A program made the translations under genes and the position numbers. 64,000 nucleotides of DNA from Pseudomonadota bacterium (GTDB taxonomy: Bacteria > Pseudomonadota > Gammaproteobacteria > Pseudomonadales > Moraxellaceae), in NCBI GenBank assembly GCA_023393635.1, contig JAEWKT010000004.1, positions 1 through 64,000 of the forward strand, written 5' to 3'. Of the stretch, positions 34,564-43,806 are shown piece after piece. Every line of letters begins with the position of its first letter. The stretch's first letter is position 1. The notes under the pieces were generated by a model, which did not search any database, was not told the DNA's origin, and saw only the letters and a program-made list of their open reading frames with translations.

Positions 34564-35498
34564 GTGAACATCACCATCATCATGCCATACCCACACAAAA
34601 TCATAGCAAGCGGCTATGGTGGGCACTGGGTTTAACCAGCTCTTTTTTAATTATTGAAATTATTGGTGGCCTGCTCACGCAAAGTTTGGCGTTATTGTCT
34701 GATGCTGCACATATGTTTACCGATACTGCAGCACTTGCCATTGCACTGGCTGCGATTCAAATTGCCAAGCGACCTGCCGACCAAAAACGTACCTTTGGCT
34801 ATCATCGTTTTGAAATTTTAGCCGCGGCATTTAATGCCTTGCTGCTGTTTGTCGTGGCCTTTTATATTTTGTATGAAGCATGGCAGCGTATTTCGCAACC
34901 TGCGCAAATTGAATCAGGTGGTATGTTGGCCATTGCCGTGATTGGTTTGGGCATTAACTTAGTGGCCATGTATTTGCTGGTGGGTGGCCAAAAAGACAGC
35001 TTAAACGTAAAAGGTGCCTATCTTGAGGTGCTTAGTGATGCACTGGGGTCAGTAGGTGTCATCATTGGTGCCTTGGTAATTATGTTGACGGGCTGGCAGT
35101 GGGTTGATTCTTTGATTGCAGTGGCTATTGGTTTTTGGGTGCTACCACGGACATGGGTTTTATTGCGTGATAGCTTGAATATTTTGCTTGAAGGCGTGCC
35201 AGCCAACGTGGATTTGGACAAGATTAGTGCTGACTTAAGCCAGCTTGAAGGCGTGCAAGACGTGCATGATCTGCATGTTTGGGCACTAACCAGTGGCAAG
35301 TCCAGCTTAACGGCGCATTTGGTAGTACCCACCCATGACACTCAAGTGGTATTAACTGCCGCACGCGAGCTATTAGCCCATCAGCATCAGCTACATCATG
35401 TCACACTGCAATGCGAGCGAGAGCCTTGCGACATGGCACATGCAGATACCCACCAGTTTTTGCAAAGTGGACAGGTACAAAACTTTCATCAGCATTAA
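34560..35498 (+). CDS. czcD: cation diffusion facilitator CzcD
   Basis: Inner-membrane Zn2+/Cd2+/Co2+ proton antiporter that moves cytoplasmic metal outward to the RND complex. Of 312 residues, the N-terminus is His-rich (HHHHH), and six membrane segments carry SDAAHMFTD (site A HxxxD) and EVLSDALGSVG in segment V. The latter has Glu in place of the His seen in YiiP-like proteins, as in Cupriavidus CzcD. A cytoplasmic domain with VHDLHVWALTSGKSSLTAHL follows, and the tail is again His-rich. Last gene of the operon. Confidence 0.95.
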   Translation: MSEHHHHHAIPTQNHSKRLWWALGLTSSFLIIEIIGGLLTQSLALLSDAAHMFTDTAALAIALAAIQIAKRPADQKRTFGYHRFEILAAAFNALLLFVVAFYILYEAWQRISQPAQIESGGMLAIAVIGLGINLVAMYLLVGGQKDSLNVKGAYLEVLSDALGSVGVIIGALVIMLTGWQWVDSLIAVAIGFWVLPRTWVLLRDSLNILLEGVPANVDLDKISADLSQLEGVQDVHDLHVWALTSGKSSLTAHLVVPTHDTQVVLTAARELLAHQHQLHHVTLQCEREPCDMAHADTHQFLQSGQVQNFHQH

Positions 35499-35543
35499 AA
35501 GACGCCACTAATAGATATGACTAACAGATAGCATCAATAGATA

Positions 35544-35578
35544 AAAAAAGACCGCTGCATGAATCAGCGGTCTTTTTT
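35544..35578. terminator. bidirectional terminator between czcD and plsB
   Basis: A 14-bp perfect stem, AAAAAAGACCGCTG with CAGCGGTCTTTTTT, 7-nt loop. The A and T runs allow termination of both convergent genes. Confidence 0.95.
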
Positions 35579-35610
35579 AAGCTTAAAACTTCGTAGCGAC
35601 AAGCGGCCAA

Positions 35611-38196
35611 TTAAGCTTTATGACGCCTACGGCGAGATTTTTGATTGTCTAGCGTGGCAATGGCAGCAATCACTTCTTCATCAGTAAAGTTAGTAATGTG
35701 TTCCAGATGATTTAAGGTATCTTCATCCAGCACCAGGTGCGCATTGTTGGCCATATCAATTAAGCCATCATCAAAATACAGCATGTCATTGTCTTCTTTA
35801 CGAATATAACCCAGCTCAGTTAGTGTGCCAATAAAGCTCTGGAACAGGGATTTATCAAAAAACTCGGGTGAATTAAACTCATACAACACCGACAAACGCT
35901 GACCTAATAAATGACTTAAGTCTTCAATTTGTTTTGATGTGGCATGGCCTGAACCGCGCTGTTTGAGCAAGGCCAACGTCATGAAATAACGTTCAAGGCT
36001 TTGTTTTACTGGTGCGGCCAAAACGCTCAACTGGTTATAGGCTTCACTATTGGGCGCAGGGCTATACAGCACGTCATGACCATCATCCAGAATCATTTCA
36101 GCACCAATTAATGCCTCAAGCACATGGTCAATTACTTCTGCTAGCTTGTCCGCATCCCATTTTAAAAATAGCTCAGCTTTTAAAAATGGATAGAGTGTTT
36201 GAATCACACTATGAATGTCTGCACGAATAATTTTACCGTTATGCTGCACCAGGGAAGCAATTAAAGACGGCATAATAAACAAATGCAAAATGTTATTGCG
36301 GAAGTAAGTCAGCAATACCCCCTGATTGTCTTCAATGGCAATAATATCGCCCAGCACATGCTTGACGCGTTTAATTAACTTAAGTTTTAAGCCATACGCA
36401 ATAATTTCCTGACCAGGCAGGTTCGTTACATCAATGCGCTCATCATAAGGCGCGCTAGTGGCCAGACGACGGTAAGTATCCAGTTGTTTGACACAAACTT
36501 CTTCATCCAAGGCATGCTTGGGCGTAGACAACAACACCAGCGACAACAGTGATACTGGATTAATTACGGCAGCACGGTTAATGTTTTGCATAATATTTTT
36601 TGCAACCGTGTTTACTGCCTCCGATACCTCTGGCGGTAAGGGCTGTTCATTGCTGCTTAAGCGAATTTTATCAGCACCGTGCTGCGCTAAGATGTCATCT
36701 AAAAACACAGGTTCGCCAAAGCTTACATGCACCTTGCCAAAAATACGTTCAATTTTACGTGCTGCTTGAATCAGGCCAAAAATGGATTCTGCTTCTTTTG
36801 GCTTGCCTGACATTTCACCCACATACGTGCCGCCTTCCATTAAACGCTCATAGCCAAAATAAGTGGGAATAAATACGGCAGGCTTACCACCACCACGCAA
36901 TTTACTATGCACTGTCATGGCCAGCATGCCTGTTCTTGGGCGCAATAAACGACCTGTGCGCGAGCGGCCGCCTTCAATAAAATATTCAAGCGGCGTATTA
37001 CGCACCAAGATACTGTATAAATATTCTTTTAATACACTAGTGTATAGCGGCAAGCCTTTAAAGGAGCGGCGAATAAAAAATGCACCACCGCCGCGCAAGA
37101 GCTGTCCCAGAACTGGCAGGTTTAAATTATCGCCAGCAGCAATATACGGCACCATTAAGCCGCGTTTATAGATCACATATGACAACAGCAAATAATCAAT
37201 ATGGCTGCGATGACAGGGCGTATAAATAATTTCGTATTTTTCGGCCAGCTCACGCACCGTCTGAAAGTGATGCACCTCTACGCCATCATATAGTTGGGTC
37301 CATAGCCAGGTTAGGCTCATTTCAAACAGGCGCATGGCTGAATAAGAATAGTCGGATAAAATTTCATCCATATAACCAATGGCTTTTTGCTCAGCTTGCG
37401 CTGGCGTCATATTGCTGCGAATGGTTTCTTCTTTAATGGCATTTTGAATGTCACGTGATTGAATGAGGCTACTCATCACATTACGACGGTCGGACAGGTC
37501 AGGGCCTAAAATCACCTCACGCTGCTTGGCCAAATACTCATTTAAATGACTAACAATATAAGTTGACGAAGACAAATTAGGGTATTGAACACTTGCTTCC
37601 GCTAACATTTGACGCAAAGAGCGCGGCGCATGAAACTCTAAATAAGTCTGACGTCCGTGCACACCAATATTCACCAATTGTTTTAGCGCGCTAGGAGTTG
37701 CCCATGAGTCAGTCACCAACAATTTAAACCATGATTCTTCTTTTTCAGGCGCACGCCCCCATAACACAGTGACTGGCACTAGTTGTACATCTAGTTCAGG
37801 ATTTTTTTCCAGGGCTTCTAATAGGCGTAGCAAACGCGGTGGGAAAGTATAATTGGCAGGATAAAAGTTATTGCGCTGCGTACCCTGCTGTAAAAAAATT
37901 ATTGAGGTATCTTCATGCAGTAAATGGCTGTCCATTGCTTCTAGCGCGGCTGGTAAATTGAGGCGGCGTGTTTCGTTATCCAGCACCAGTGCATTACTTC
38001 TGGAGTGCGTTTGCAGTACATAACAAACAGGACTGGTGGCACTGGCAGTTAAGTTAAGCTGATGCTCGATGTCTTGCTCGGCCTGACTGTCTGCCTGAAT
38101 GGGGAGTTCACCAAATAAATGTGGTTTTACAAAGGTATTAAGCAGTTTCCCCGAAGCCCGACGGTACAATTGAGAAAAACTATTTTTCTTTGTCAT
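35611..38196 (-). CDS. plsB: glycerol-3-phosphate 1-O-acyltransferase
   Basis: Inner-membrane enzyme that starts phospholipid synthesis by acylating the sn-1 position of glycerol-3-phosphate with acyl-ACP or acyl-CoA. The 861-residue length is typical. The acyltransferase block includes HRSHID (His329-x4-Asp334), GGAFFIRRSFKG, and FIEGGRSRTGRLLRPRTG, which binds the glycerol-3-phosphate phosphate group. The C-terminus is Lys/Arg-rich (QKSRRRRHKA). AGGAAA lies upstream of the ATG. Single-gene unit, divergent from corA. Confidence 0.97.
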   Translation of the reverse strand: MTKKNSFSQLYRRASGKLLNTFVKPHLFGELPIQADSQAEQDIEHQLNLTASATSPVCYVLQTHSRSNALVLDNETRRLNLPAALEAMDSHLLHEDTSIIFLQQGTQRNNFYPANYTFPPRLLRLLEALEKNPELDVQLVPVTVLWGRAPEKEESWFKLLVTDSWATPSALKQLVNIGVHGRQTYLEFHAPRSLRQMLAEASVQYPNLSSSTYIVSHLNEYLAKQREVILGPDLSDRRNVMSSLIQSRDIQNAIKEETIRSNMTPAQAEQKAIGYMDEILSDYSYSAMRLFEMSLTWLWTQLYDGVEVHHFQTVRELAEKYEIIYTPCHRSHIDYLLLSYVIYKRGLMVPYIAAGDNLNLPVLGQLLRGGGAFFIRRSFKGLPLYTSVLKEYLYSILVRNTPLEYFIEGGRSRTGRLLRPRTGMLAMTVHSKLRGGGKPAVFIPTYFGYERLMEGGTYVGEMSGKPKEAESIFGLIQAARKIERIFGKVHVSFGEPVFLDDILAQHGADKIRLSSNEQPLPPEVSEAVNTVAKNIMQNINRAAVINPVSLLSLVLLSTPKHALDEEVCVKQLDTYRRLATSAPYDERIDVTNLPGQEIIAYGLKLKLIKRVKHVLGDIIAIEDNQGVLLTYFRNNILHLFIMPSLIASLVQHNGKIIRADIHSVIQTLYPFLKAELFLKWDADKLAEVIDHVLEALIGAEMILDDGHDVLYSPAPNSEAYNQLSVLAAPVKQSLERYFMTLALLKQRGSGHATSKQIEDLSHLLGQRLSVLYEFNSPEFFDKSLFQSFIGTLTELGYIRKEDNDMLYFDDGLIDMANNAHLVLDEDTLNHLEHITNFTDEEVIAAIATLDNQKSRRRRHKA

Positions 38197-38532
38197 TAAA
38201 TTTCCTGCCTGCTCATTATTGCATGACTGCTTGCCAAGGGAATGATAGAAACAATAAGCAGCTATTATTACCGAATATCTGCTAAAAAACCTTGGCAGTG
38301 TTTATAAAAGTTGAGCGCATGGTTAACCATTTTGCCCATAATGCGACCTTGATGGGGACGAATAAATGCTTTAGCAATGCTAGAGTGTGCATCTTGCCAT
38401 AAACAATTTGTGCAAAACATTAGCATTTTGGATAACAATTCACATAACAACAGCCTCAACAAAGGCCTTATTAAATTTGTTGGTTTCTTATAAGCTCAGC
38501 CATAAGCACAATTTGTTAAAAAGCATGATCTT
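38197..38532. other. intergenic region between plsB and corA
   Basis: A 336-bp divergent promoter region. A 64-codon open frame on the minus strand (38268-38462) has no ribosome binding site or recognisable domain and was not called. No convincing operator or RNA element was seen. Confidence 0.4.
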
Positions 38533-39624
38533 ATGATAGAAAGCACAGACAAAAACTTGGCACCAGTACCAGGTAGCCTGGATGAAGCTTTTCTAGACCA
38601 AACGGATTCAGGAAGCGATCCTATAGCCCATCAACAAGTTAGATGTACATTATTTAAACATTCAACAGGTGAGGTCGTAAGTACAGTTGACTATAGACAG
38701 GTCAAAGCAGCACTTGAACAACATAAAGATTATTTCGTATGGATTTATTTATTACGACCAGAATCACAAGTGCTATCGCAATTACAGCAGGACTTCAAGC
38801 TGCATGACCTTGCCATTGAAGATACTACCCTGATCTTGCAGCGCACCAAAATAGAAGTGTATGAGGATACATTATTTGTAGTATTTAGTACCGTCAACCA
38901 GCTTGAAGGTACGCATGCCATCGAGTTTGGCAGTACCAATATATTTTTAGGGCAACGGTTTATTATTTCTGTGCGTCAGGTTGATTCCCTGTGTGAGCAA
39001 GAAGTCATGGCACTGTGCGAAAATAATCCCATGCAAGTCGCAAATGGGCCAAGCTATATTTTTTATGCATTAATGAACTCTCTGGCCAGCCAGTATCTGC
39101 CTATCCTGGAGCAAATGCATGAACGCTTGCAGGGCTTAAAAGAAAATATTTTCACCGATAAATTTCATCGGCAAACACTGCATTATTTGTATGGTTTAAA
39201 AGAAGAACTGACGCGTTTTCATTTGACAGTCGCACCGACCCAGGAAGTGGTTCGTTATTTAATTATTCATCAACGTGCTGAGCTGGCAGATTTAATGCCA
39301 AAACTAGTCATTCCTTATTTTCGTGATATTCAGGATAAAATTTTAACCACGCTGGATATTATTCAAAGCCAGAGTGAAATGCAAAAAGCTGCAATGGAAA
39401 CTCATTTAGCACAAGTCAGCTTAAGTCAAAACGAGATTGTGAAACGCTTGGCTTCCTGGGCGGCCATTTTAGCGGTGCCAACGCTCATTGCCAGTATTTA
39501 CGGCATGAACTTTGAGTTAATGCCAGAATTACACTGGCCAGCGTCTTATTTCATCGTATTGATGATTATGATTGGCATTAGTACTTTTTTATTTTATCGG
39601 TTTAGGCAAGTAAACTGGCTATAG
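38533..39624 (+). CDS. corA: CorA-family magnesium/divalent cation transporter
   Basis: Pentameric inner-membrane channel for Mg2+ and other divalent cations, 363 residues. There is a large cytoplasmic N-terminal domain, a long stalk helix (about 215-310) and two C-terminal membrane segments. The GMN selectivity motif (residues 324-326 in YGMNFELMPEL) ends the first of these. The first 30 residues are an acidic, probably disordered extension. No strong ribosome binding site is seen. Zn2+-exporting relatives (ZntB) also carry GMN, so the direction and metal are not certain. Confidence 0.93.
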   Translation: MIESTDKNLAPVPGSLDEAFLDQTDSGSDPIAHQQVRCTLFKHSTGEVVSTVDYRQVKAALEQHKDYFVWIYLLRPESQVLSQLQQDFKLHDLAIEDTTLILQRTKIEVYEDTLFVVFSTVNQLEGTHAIEFGSTNIFLGQRFIISVRQVDSLCEQEVMALCENNPMQVANGPSYIFYALMNSLASQYLPILEQMHERLQGLKENIFTDKFHRQTLHYLYGLKEELTRFHLTVAPTQEVVRYLIIHQRAELADLMPKLVIPYFRDIQDKILTTLDIIQSQSEMQKAAMETHLAQVSLSQNEIVKRLASWAAILAVPTLIASIYGMNFELMPELHWPASYFIVLMIMIGISTFLFYRFRQVNWL

Positions 39625-39770
39625 CAATTGATCAGAATTATCGATTCAGCAAGCTAATGATGTATTTTGTTATACTGCCCACTGCAATTATCAGCCATAC
39701 TGATGCCGTACGACATATGCCCTGCTAAGACAAAGCATATGACGTAAAACATGAATTTTAATGCAGGTTT

Positions 39771-40637
39771 ATGATGAATCAATTAACGACTGAACTGGTT
39801 GAACTGCTCACGCTAGAGAAACTGGAAGAAAATTTATTCCGCGGCATAAGTCGTAATATTGTGGGCAAGCGTGTATTTGGCGGACAAGTGCTAGGGCAGG
39901 CACTTCGTGCTGCGGCGTACACCACAGACCGTCCTGCACATTCAATGCATGCCTATTTTTTACATGGTGGGGATGTTGGTGCGCCAATCATCTATCAGGT
40001 TGAAAATCTGCGTGAAGGCAAAAGCTTTGTCAGCCGCCAGGTACGGGCACTACAACATGGCAAGCTTATTTTTACCGCCATGATTTCTTTTGCCCCATTG
40101 GAAGAAGGCTTAAACTATCATGCGCCTGAACCTGATTATGTAGCGCCTGAAAGCTTAAAAACAGAGCAGGAATTAAAGGAAACCATTGTTAACTTTTTGC
40201 CAGAAAATGTGCGGGTTAACTTTATGCGCGAGCGTCATGTAGACCTGCGTTATATCAGCGTGACCAACCCGTTTACACCGCAACCTGAAGCGCCTTCTCG
40301 GGCACACTGGATGAAAACCTGGGATACGCTACCTGATGATCCAGGCTTACATCAAGCTATTGTGGCGTTTAGCTCTGACTTTGCACTGATGGGCACAGGG
40401 TTAATGCCACATGGCATTAGCTTTATGACACCCAATTTACAGGCTGCCAGTTTGGATCACACCATTTATTTTCACCAGCCGATTCGTGCCGATGAATGGT
40501 TGCTACACGATATGGATGCCACGGTTACTTCCAATGCGCGCGGCTTAAACTTTGGTCGTTTATGGCAAAATGGCGAACTAGTGGCCAGCACCGTGCAAGA
40601 AGGCCTAATGCGTTTGCGTGAAACCGAAGAGCGTTAA
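39771..40637 (+). CDS. tesB: acyl-CoA thioesterase II
   Basis: Hydrolyses medium- to long-chain acyl-CoA to free fatty acid and CoA. The 288-residue double-hotdog protein has TesB active-site residues Asp203 (AFSSDF), the LDHTIYFH segment and Gln276 (TVQEGLMR). FGGQVLGQAL and MHAYFLHGGD near the N-terminus are family hallmarks. Two adjacent ATGs are possible starts; AGG lies 4 nt before the first and 7 nt before the second. Transcribed alone. Confidence 0.95.
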   Translation: MMNQLTTELVELLTLEKLEENLFRGISRNIVGKRVFGGQVLGQALRAAAYTTDRPAHSMHAYFLHGGDVGAPIIYQVENLREGKSFVSRQVRALQHGKLIFTAMISFAPLEEGLNYHAPEPDYVAPESLKTEQELKETIVNFLPENVRVNFMRERHVDLRYISVTNPFTPQPEAPSRAHWMKTWDTLPDDPGLHQAIVAFSSDFALMGTGLMPHGISFMTPNLQAASLDHTIYFHQPIRADEWLLHDMDATVTSNARGLNFGRLWQNGELVASTVQEGLMRLRETEER

Positions 40638-40697
40638 GATTTTTAATAGCGCGCTTTAACAGCGTGACTGATCATCATTTGGTTCGTTTGAATTTAA

Positions 40698-40721
40698 ACC
40701 AGTGTTAATCACAACACTGGT
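40698..40721 (+). terminator. hairpin downstream of tesB
   Basis: A 9-bp stem, ACCAGTGTT with AACACTGGT, 6-nt loop, has only a weak T-run after it. A possible terminator of tesB. Confidence 0.45.
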
Positions 40722-40841
40722 CTAGCTTACTTGAGTGAATAAACTGCTAAATGGTGACCATAAGCCAGGTTGCAAAAAATATTTTACAGGCCATCAAAAT
40801 AACGCCATGATCCATGGTAGTGAATTAATGTATGCCTAACC

Positions 40842-42128
40842 ATGAAATTTATAAAAACACTGAATGGACAAATCCTACTGGCCGCCATTTTGGGTATCTT
40901 GTTTGGCGTGTTTCTTACTCATATTGAACCCAATGGCAGCTTGCATAGTAGTAGCCTCTATGGCTTGGGTATTGCCAGCAGTATTTTTATTGGCTTATTA
41001 AAATTAATTTTAATTCCTCTTATTTTCTGCTCGATCGTGGTGGGCGTATCTAGCTTACAAGCCCATGCGCAAATTCATCGGGTGTGGAAAATTACCGTGC
41101 TTTGTTGCTTGGTCACCACGGCTATTGCGGTCACCATTGGCATCTTGTCGGCGCACCTGTTTGCCACTGGCAAAGGTTTGGATATTACCGTATTTCAGCA
41201 GGCGATGGCGGGTTTTGAAGCCACGCAGCACTTCACACCTTCCGAGTTTATTGGTCAGTTTATTCATGGCGTTTTGATTAACCCATTTAAGGCCATGGCA
41301 GATAATAATGTGCTGGCGGTGGTGGTGTTTGCACTGATGGTTGGTGCCGCCTTGGTAGCAGGCGGTAAACGCTTTGAAACCATTAATACTTTTTTCACTC
41401 AGTCGTTTCAGCTCATCATGCATATTGTGGGCTGGATCATGTGGCTCGCACCAATTGGCATTTTTGCCTTATTAGCCCAACTAATTGCCACCGAAAGCCT
41501 TGATGTTTTAGGCAGTCTGGCTGCCTTTGCTGCTGTAGTGACGGGCACCACTATTTTTCATGGTTTGATCATTTTGCCGCTCCTGTTGTGGATCTTTGGC
41601 AGAATGTCGCCTTTAAAATTTTTTAGGGGCGCGCGCCCTGCATTAATTACGGCATTTGCTACCAGCTCTAGTACCGCCACCATGCCAGTAAGCATGCAAT
41701 GTGCGCGTGAAAACTTGGGCGTTCAACCCAGCATTGTGGGTTTTGTGATACCACTTGGCTCACAAATGAACATGGATGGCACAGCATTATACGAAGCGGC
41801 AGCGGCACTATTCATTGCCAATTTAGTGGGAATGGATTTAAGTGTTGGCCAGCAAGTGGTTGTGTGCTTAACCGCCATGATTGCCTCATTAGGGGCACCA
41901 GGTATCCCCAGTGCAGGCATGGTCACCATGATTATGGTGTTGCAATCGGTAGGTTTACCCGCAGAAGCAGTGGCTATTTTATTGCCCATTGACCGCATAT
42001 TGGACACTGTGCGTACGGTGGTTAATGTGCAGGGTGATATGATGATTAGTGTGGTGGTGCAGCGCTTTGCAGGAGGACAAACCAGCGATGGGGCAGCGGT
42101 GCTACCTGCAACCCATACGCTGGACTAA
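40842..42128 (+). CDS. dicarboxylate/amino acid:cation symporter
   Basis: DAACS (GltP/DctA) family transporter importing glutamate, aspartate or C4-dicarboxylates with H+ or Na+. The 428 residues include the serine-rich hairpin SSSTATMP, NMDGTALYE, the second hairpin GAPGIPSAG and the substrate-binding helix DRILDTVRTVVNVQGD. Substrate choice between glutamate and dicarboxylates cannot be fixed by eye, so no symbol is given. No clear ribosome binding site precedes the ATG. Convergent with yihA. Confidence 0.93.
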   Translation: MKFIKTLNGQILLAAILGILFGVFLTHIEPNGSLHSSSLYGLGIASSIFIGLLKLILIPLIFCSIVVGVSSLQAHAQIHRVWKITVLCCLVTTAIAVTIGILSAHLFATGKGLDITVFQQAMAGFEATQHFTPSEFIGQFIHGVLINPFKAMADNNVLAVVVFALMVGAALVAGGKRFETINTFFTQSFQLIMHIVGWIMWLAPIGIFALLAQLIATESLDVLGSLAAFAAVVTGTTIFHGLIILPLLLWIFGRMSPLKFFRGARPALITAFATSSSTATMPVSMQCARENLGVQPSIVGFVIPLGSQMNMDGTALYEAAAALFIANLVGMDLSVGQQVVVCLTAMIASLGAPGIPSAGMVTMIMVLQSVGLPAEAVAILLPIDRILDTVRTVVNVQGDMMISVVVQRFAGGQTSDGAAVLPATHTLD

Positions 42129-42171
42129 AAAGTGCAGCGTGGCCATAAAACCCAGTGAATGCACTGAGAAG

Positions 42172-43104
42172 TTAGTCTTGCTTTAGATCATCTGTGTCCA
42201 GATCATTTACCTCAAAATCAGCTTGCTCTAGGTCATGTTCGCCCAGCACAGGAATATCATCAATATTAATGCCTTCAAGGCCAGTAGTTTTAGTGTTTAA
42301 TTCAGTGCCTAAGCCATCAAGGTCAACATCTGGATGCAATGACATGTCCTGCGTATTCAGCGTGTTTTCTGCTGGATTAATCGCCTTGCCATCTTCATCA
42401 ATCACATAATTCAGGCGGCCAGCCATCACCATGGCCAATTCTTCTAAACCTTCTTTATTGAGCGATGAAAACAGTTGAATTGAAAAATCGAGCTTCATGG
42501 CTTTCAATTGCTTTTTGACATCTTGTAAGGCGGCACTAGCTGGGCCACGATTCAGCTTGTCTGATTTGGTCAATAAAATATGAATGAATAAATGTCGATC
42601 TTTGGCCCATTGCAGCATCATGCGGTCAAAATCTTGCAATGGATGGCGCACATCCATCAACAACACTAAACCCGTTAAACTTTTACGCTCAATTAAGTAG
42701 TTCTGTAGTTCTTTTTGCCAAACTTTTTTCATTTCTTCGGGCACGGCAGCGTAGCCATAACCAGGCAAGTCCACCAAACGCTGATCAGGGTTGCCCAAAG
42801 TGAAAAAGTTAATCATTTGCGTGCGGCCAGGACGTTTAGAGGCACGCGCAAGTTGACGTTGGTTGGTAATGGTATTAATGGCACTAGATTTGCCCGCATT
42901 AGAACGGCCAGCAAAAGCAATTTCAAAGCCTGTGTCTTCAACACATAAATCTAATTTGGGCGCACTCATCAGGAATTCAGCCTGACGCAACCAGCTTAAA
43001 GCACTACTTGCATAAGCACTAAGTGCCTTATTAGGTGCTTTGGCATAAGAAATTTTCTGAAAATTTTTCTTTTTGGGTGGCGCTTTTTTAGGTTTGGTGT
43101 GCAT
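42172..43104 (-). CDS. yihA: ribosome biogenesis GTPase YihA/YsxC with charged tails
   Basis: Essential GTPase (EngB) acting in late assembly of the large ribosomal subunit. The G motifs are GRSNAGKSS (G1, residues 66-74), DLPGYG (G3, 112-117), TKSD (G4, 179-182) and SSLNKEG (G5, 213-219). At 310 residues it is about 100 longer than E. coli YihA. It has a basic N-terminal arm (nine Lys in the first 26 residues) and an acidic C-terminal tail (236-310) with 22 Asp/Glu against 3 Lys. The ATG chosen begins MHTKPKKAPPKKK; an upstream TTG is unlikely. Confidence 0.93.
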   Translation of the reverse strand: MHTKPKKAPPKKKNFQKISYAKAPNKALSAYASSALSWLRQAEFLMSAPKLDLCVEDTGFEIAFAGRSNAGKSSAINTITNQRQLARASKRPGRTQMINFFTLGNPDQRLVDLPGYGYAAVPEEMKKVWQKELQNYLIERKSLTGLVLLMDVRHPLQDFDRMMLQWAKDRHLFIHILLTKSDKLNRGPASAALQDVKKQLKAMKLDFSIQLFSSLNKEGLEELAMVMAGRLNYVIDEDGKAINPAENTLNTQDMSLHPDVDLDGLGTELNTKTTGLEGINIDDIPVLGEHDLEQADFEVNDLDTDDLKQD

Positions 43105-43210
43105 GGCAATTAAAATGGCATAATCAGGGCTTAAAATACAGTATAAAGGGTTTAACACCAATTAGCGAAATCACAGTTTTGTTTTACTTTATTTTTAGTG
43201 AATTCAGCGT

Positions 43211-43687
43211 TTAAACCGCAGCAGGAGGTGGTAGATAATTCATTAAGTCAATTATCTCAATGCGATTATCAACCTTAAAGCCAGTTTGCACAGGCACTTT
43301 AATCATGTCAGCCAATGTGTATTCATCCAAATGATCAAAAAACACTTGTAACGCATTGTCTAGTACTGATTTTAAGGTGCAGCTACTACGCAAGATACAG
43401 GGTGGATCACCACAGTTTACCAGCGAAATATTGTTTTCTAAAATTTTAACTGCTTGGCCTAAACGGTATTCTTTAGCATCGCGTGCCAAACTAATGCCAC
43501 CACCTTTACCGCGAGTAGTCACTACCCAGCCTTGTTTGGCCATAAAATGCACCACCTTCATCAAGTGGTTTTGCGATACCGATAACTCTTTCGCCATTTC
43601 ACTGATTGTAAATGGCGTAGCACGCGCAGGCTGGGTTAAATACATCAGCACACGCAGTCCATAATCAGTAAAACGGTTAATTTGCAT
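43211..43687 (-). CDS. nsrR: NsrR, nitric-oxide-sensing Rrf2 repressor
   Basis: Rrf2-family repressor with an NO-sensitive iron-sulfur cluster, 158 residues. The N-terminal winged helix begins MQINRFTDYGLR, with Asp8 at the position that ligates the cluster in some NsrR proteins. The three cluster cysteines are Cys92, Cys97 and Cys103 (NCGDPPC then RSSC), the E. coli NsrR spacing, which differs from IscR. The ATG was chosen by that homology; an extension of four codons is possible. It lies directly downstream of hmp, the classic NsrR target. Confidence 0.93.
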   Translation of the reverse strand: MQINRFTDYGLRVLMYLTQPARATPFTISEMAKELSVSQNHLMKVVHFMAKQGWVVTTRGKGGGISLARDAKEYRLGQAVKILENNISLVNCGDPPCILRSSCTLKSVLDNALQVFFDHLDEYTLADMIKVPVQTGFKVDNRIEIIDLMNYLPPPAAV

Positions 43688-43724
43688 GATTAAAACCACA
43701 CCTTTAACAAATAAATAGTTGCCT

Positions 43725-43761
43725 AAAAAAGCAACGGGCTGGTCATAGTATATGCCAGCCC
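43725..43761 (-). terminator. terminator between hmp and nsrR
   Basis: On the minus strand a 7-bp stem, GGGCTGG with CCAGCCC, 12-nt loop, is followed after 5 nt by T6. The 5-nt offset suggests an imperfect terminator, so some hmp transcripts may read into nsrR. Confidence 0.65.
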
Positions 43762-43806
43762 TATTACAAAGTATATTTTAATCAGCCTTGGCCAATTAAA
43801 GTAAAA

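Noticed and set aside
34560..35498. CzcD with Glu instead of His in the second membrane metal motif
   Set aside because: First looked like a lost ligand, but Cupriavidus CzcD has the same EVxSD arrangement, so it is normal for the subgroup.
38268..38462. 64-codon minus-strand open frame upstream of plsB
   Set aside because: No ribosome binding site and no recognisable protein features; more likely chance in a divergent promoter region.
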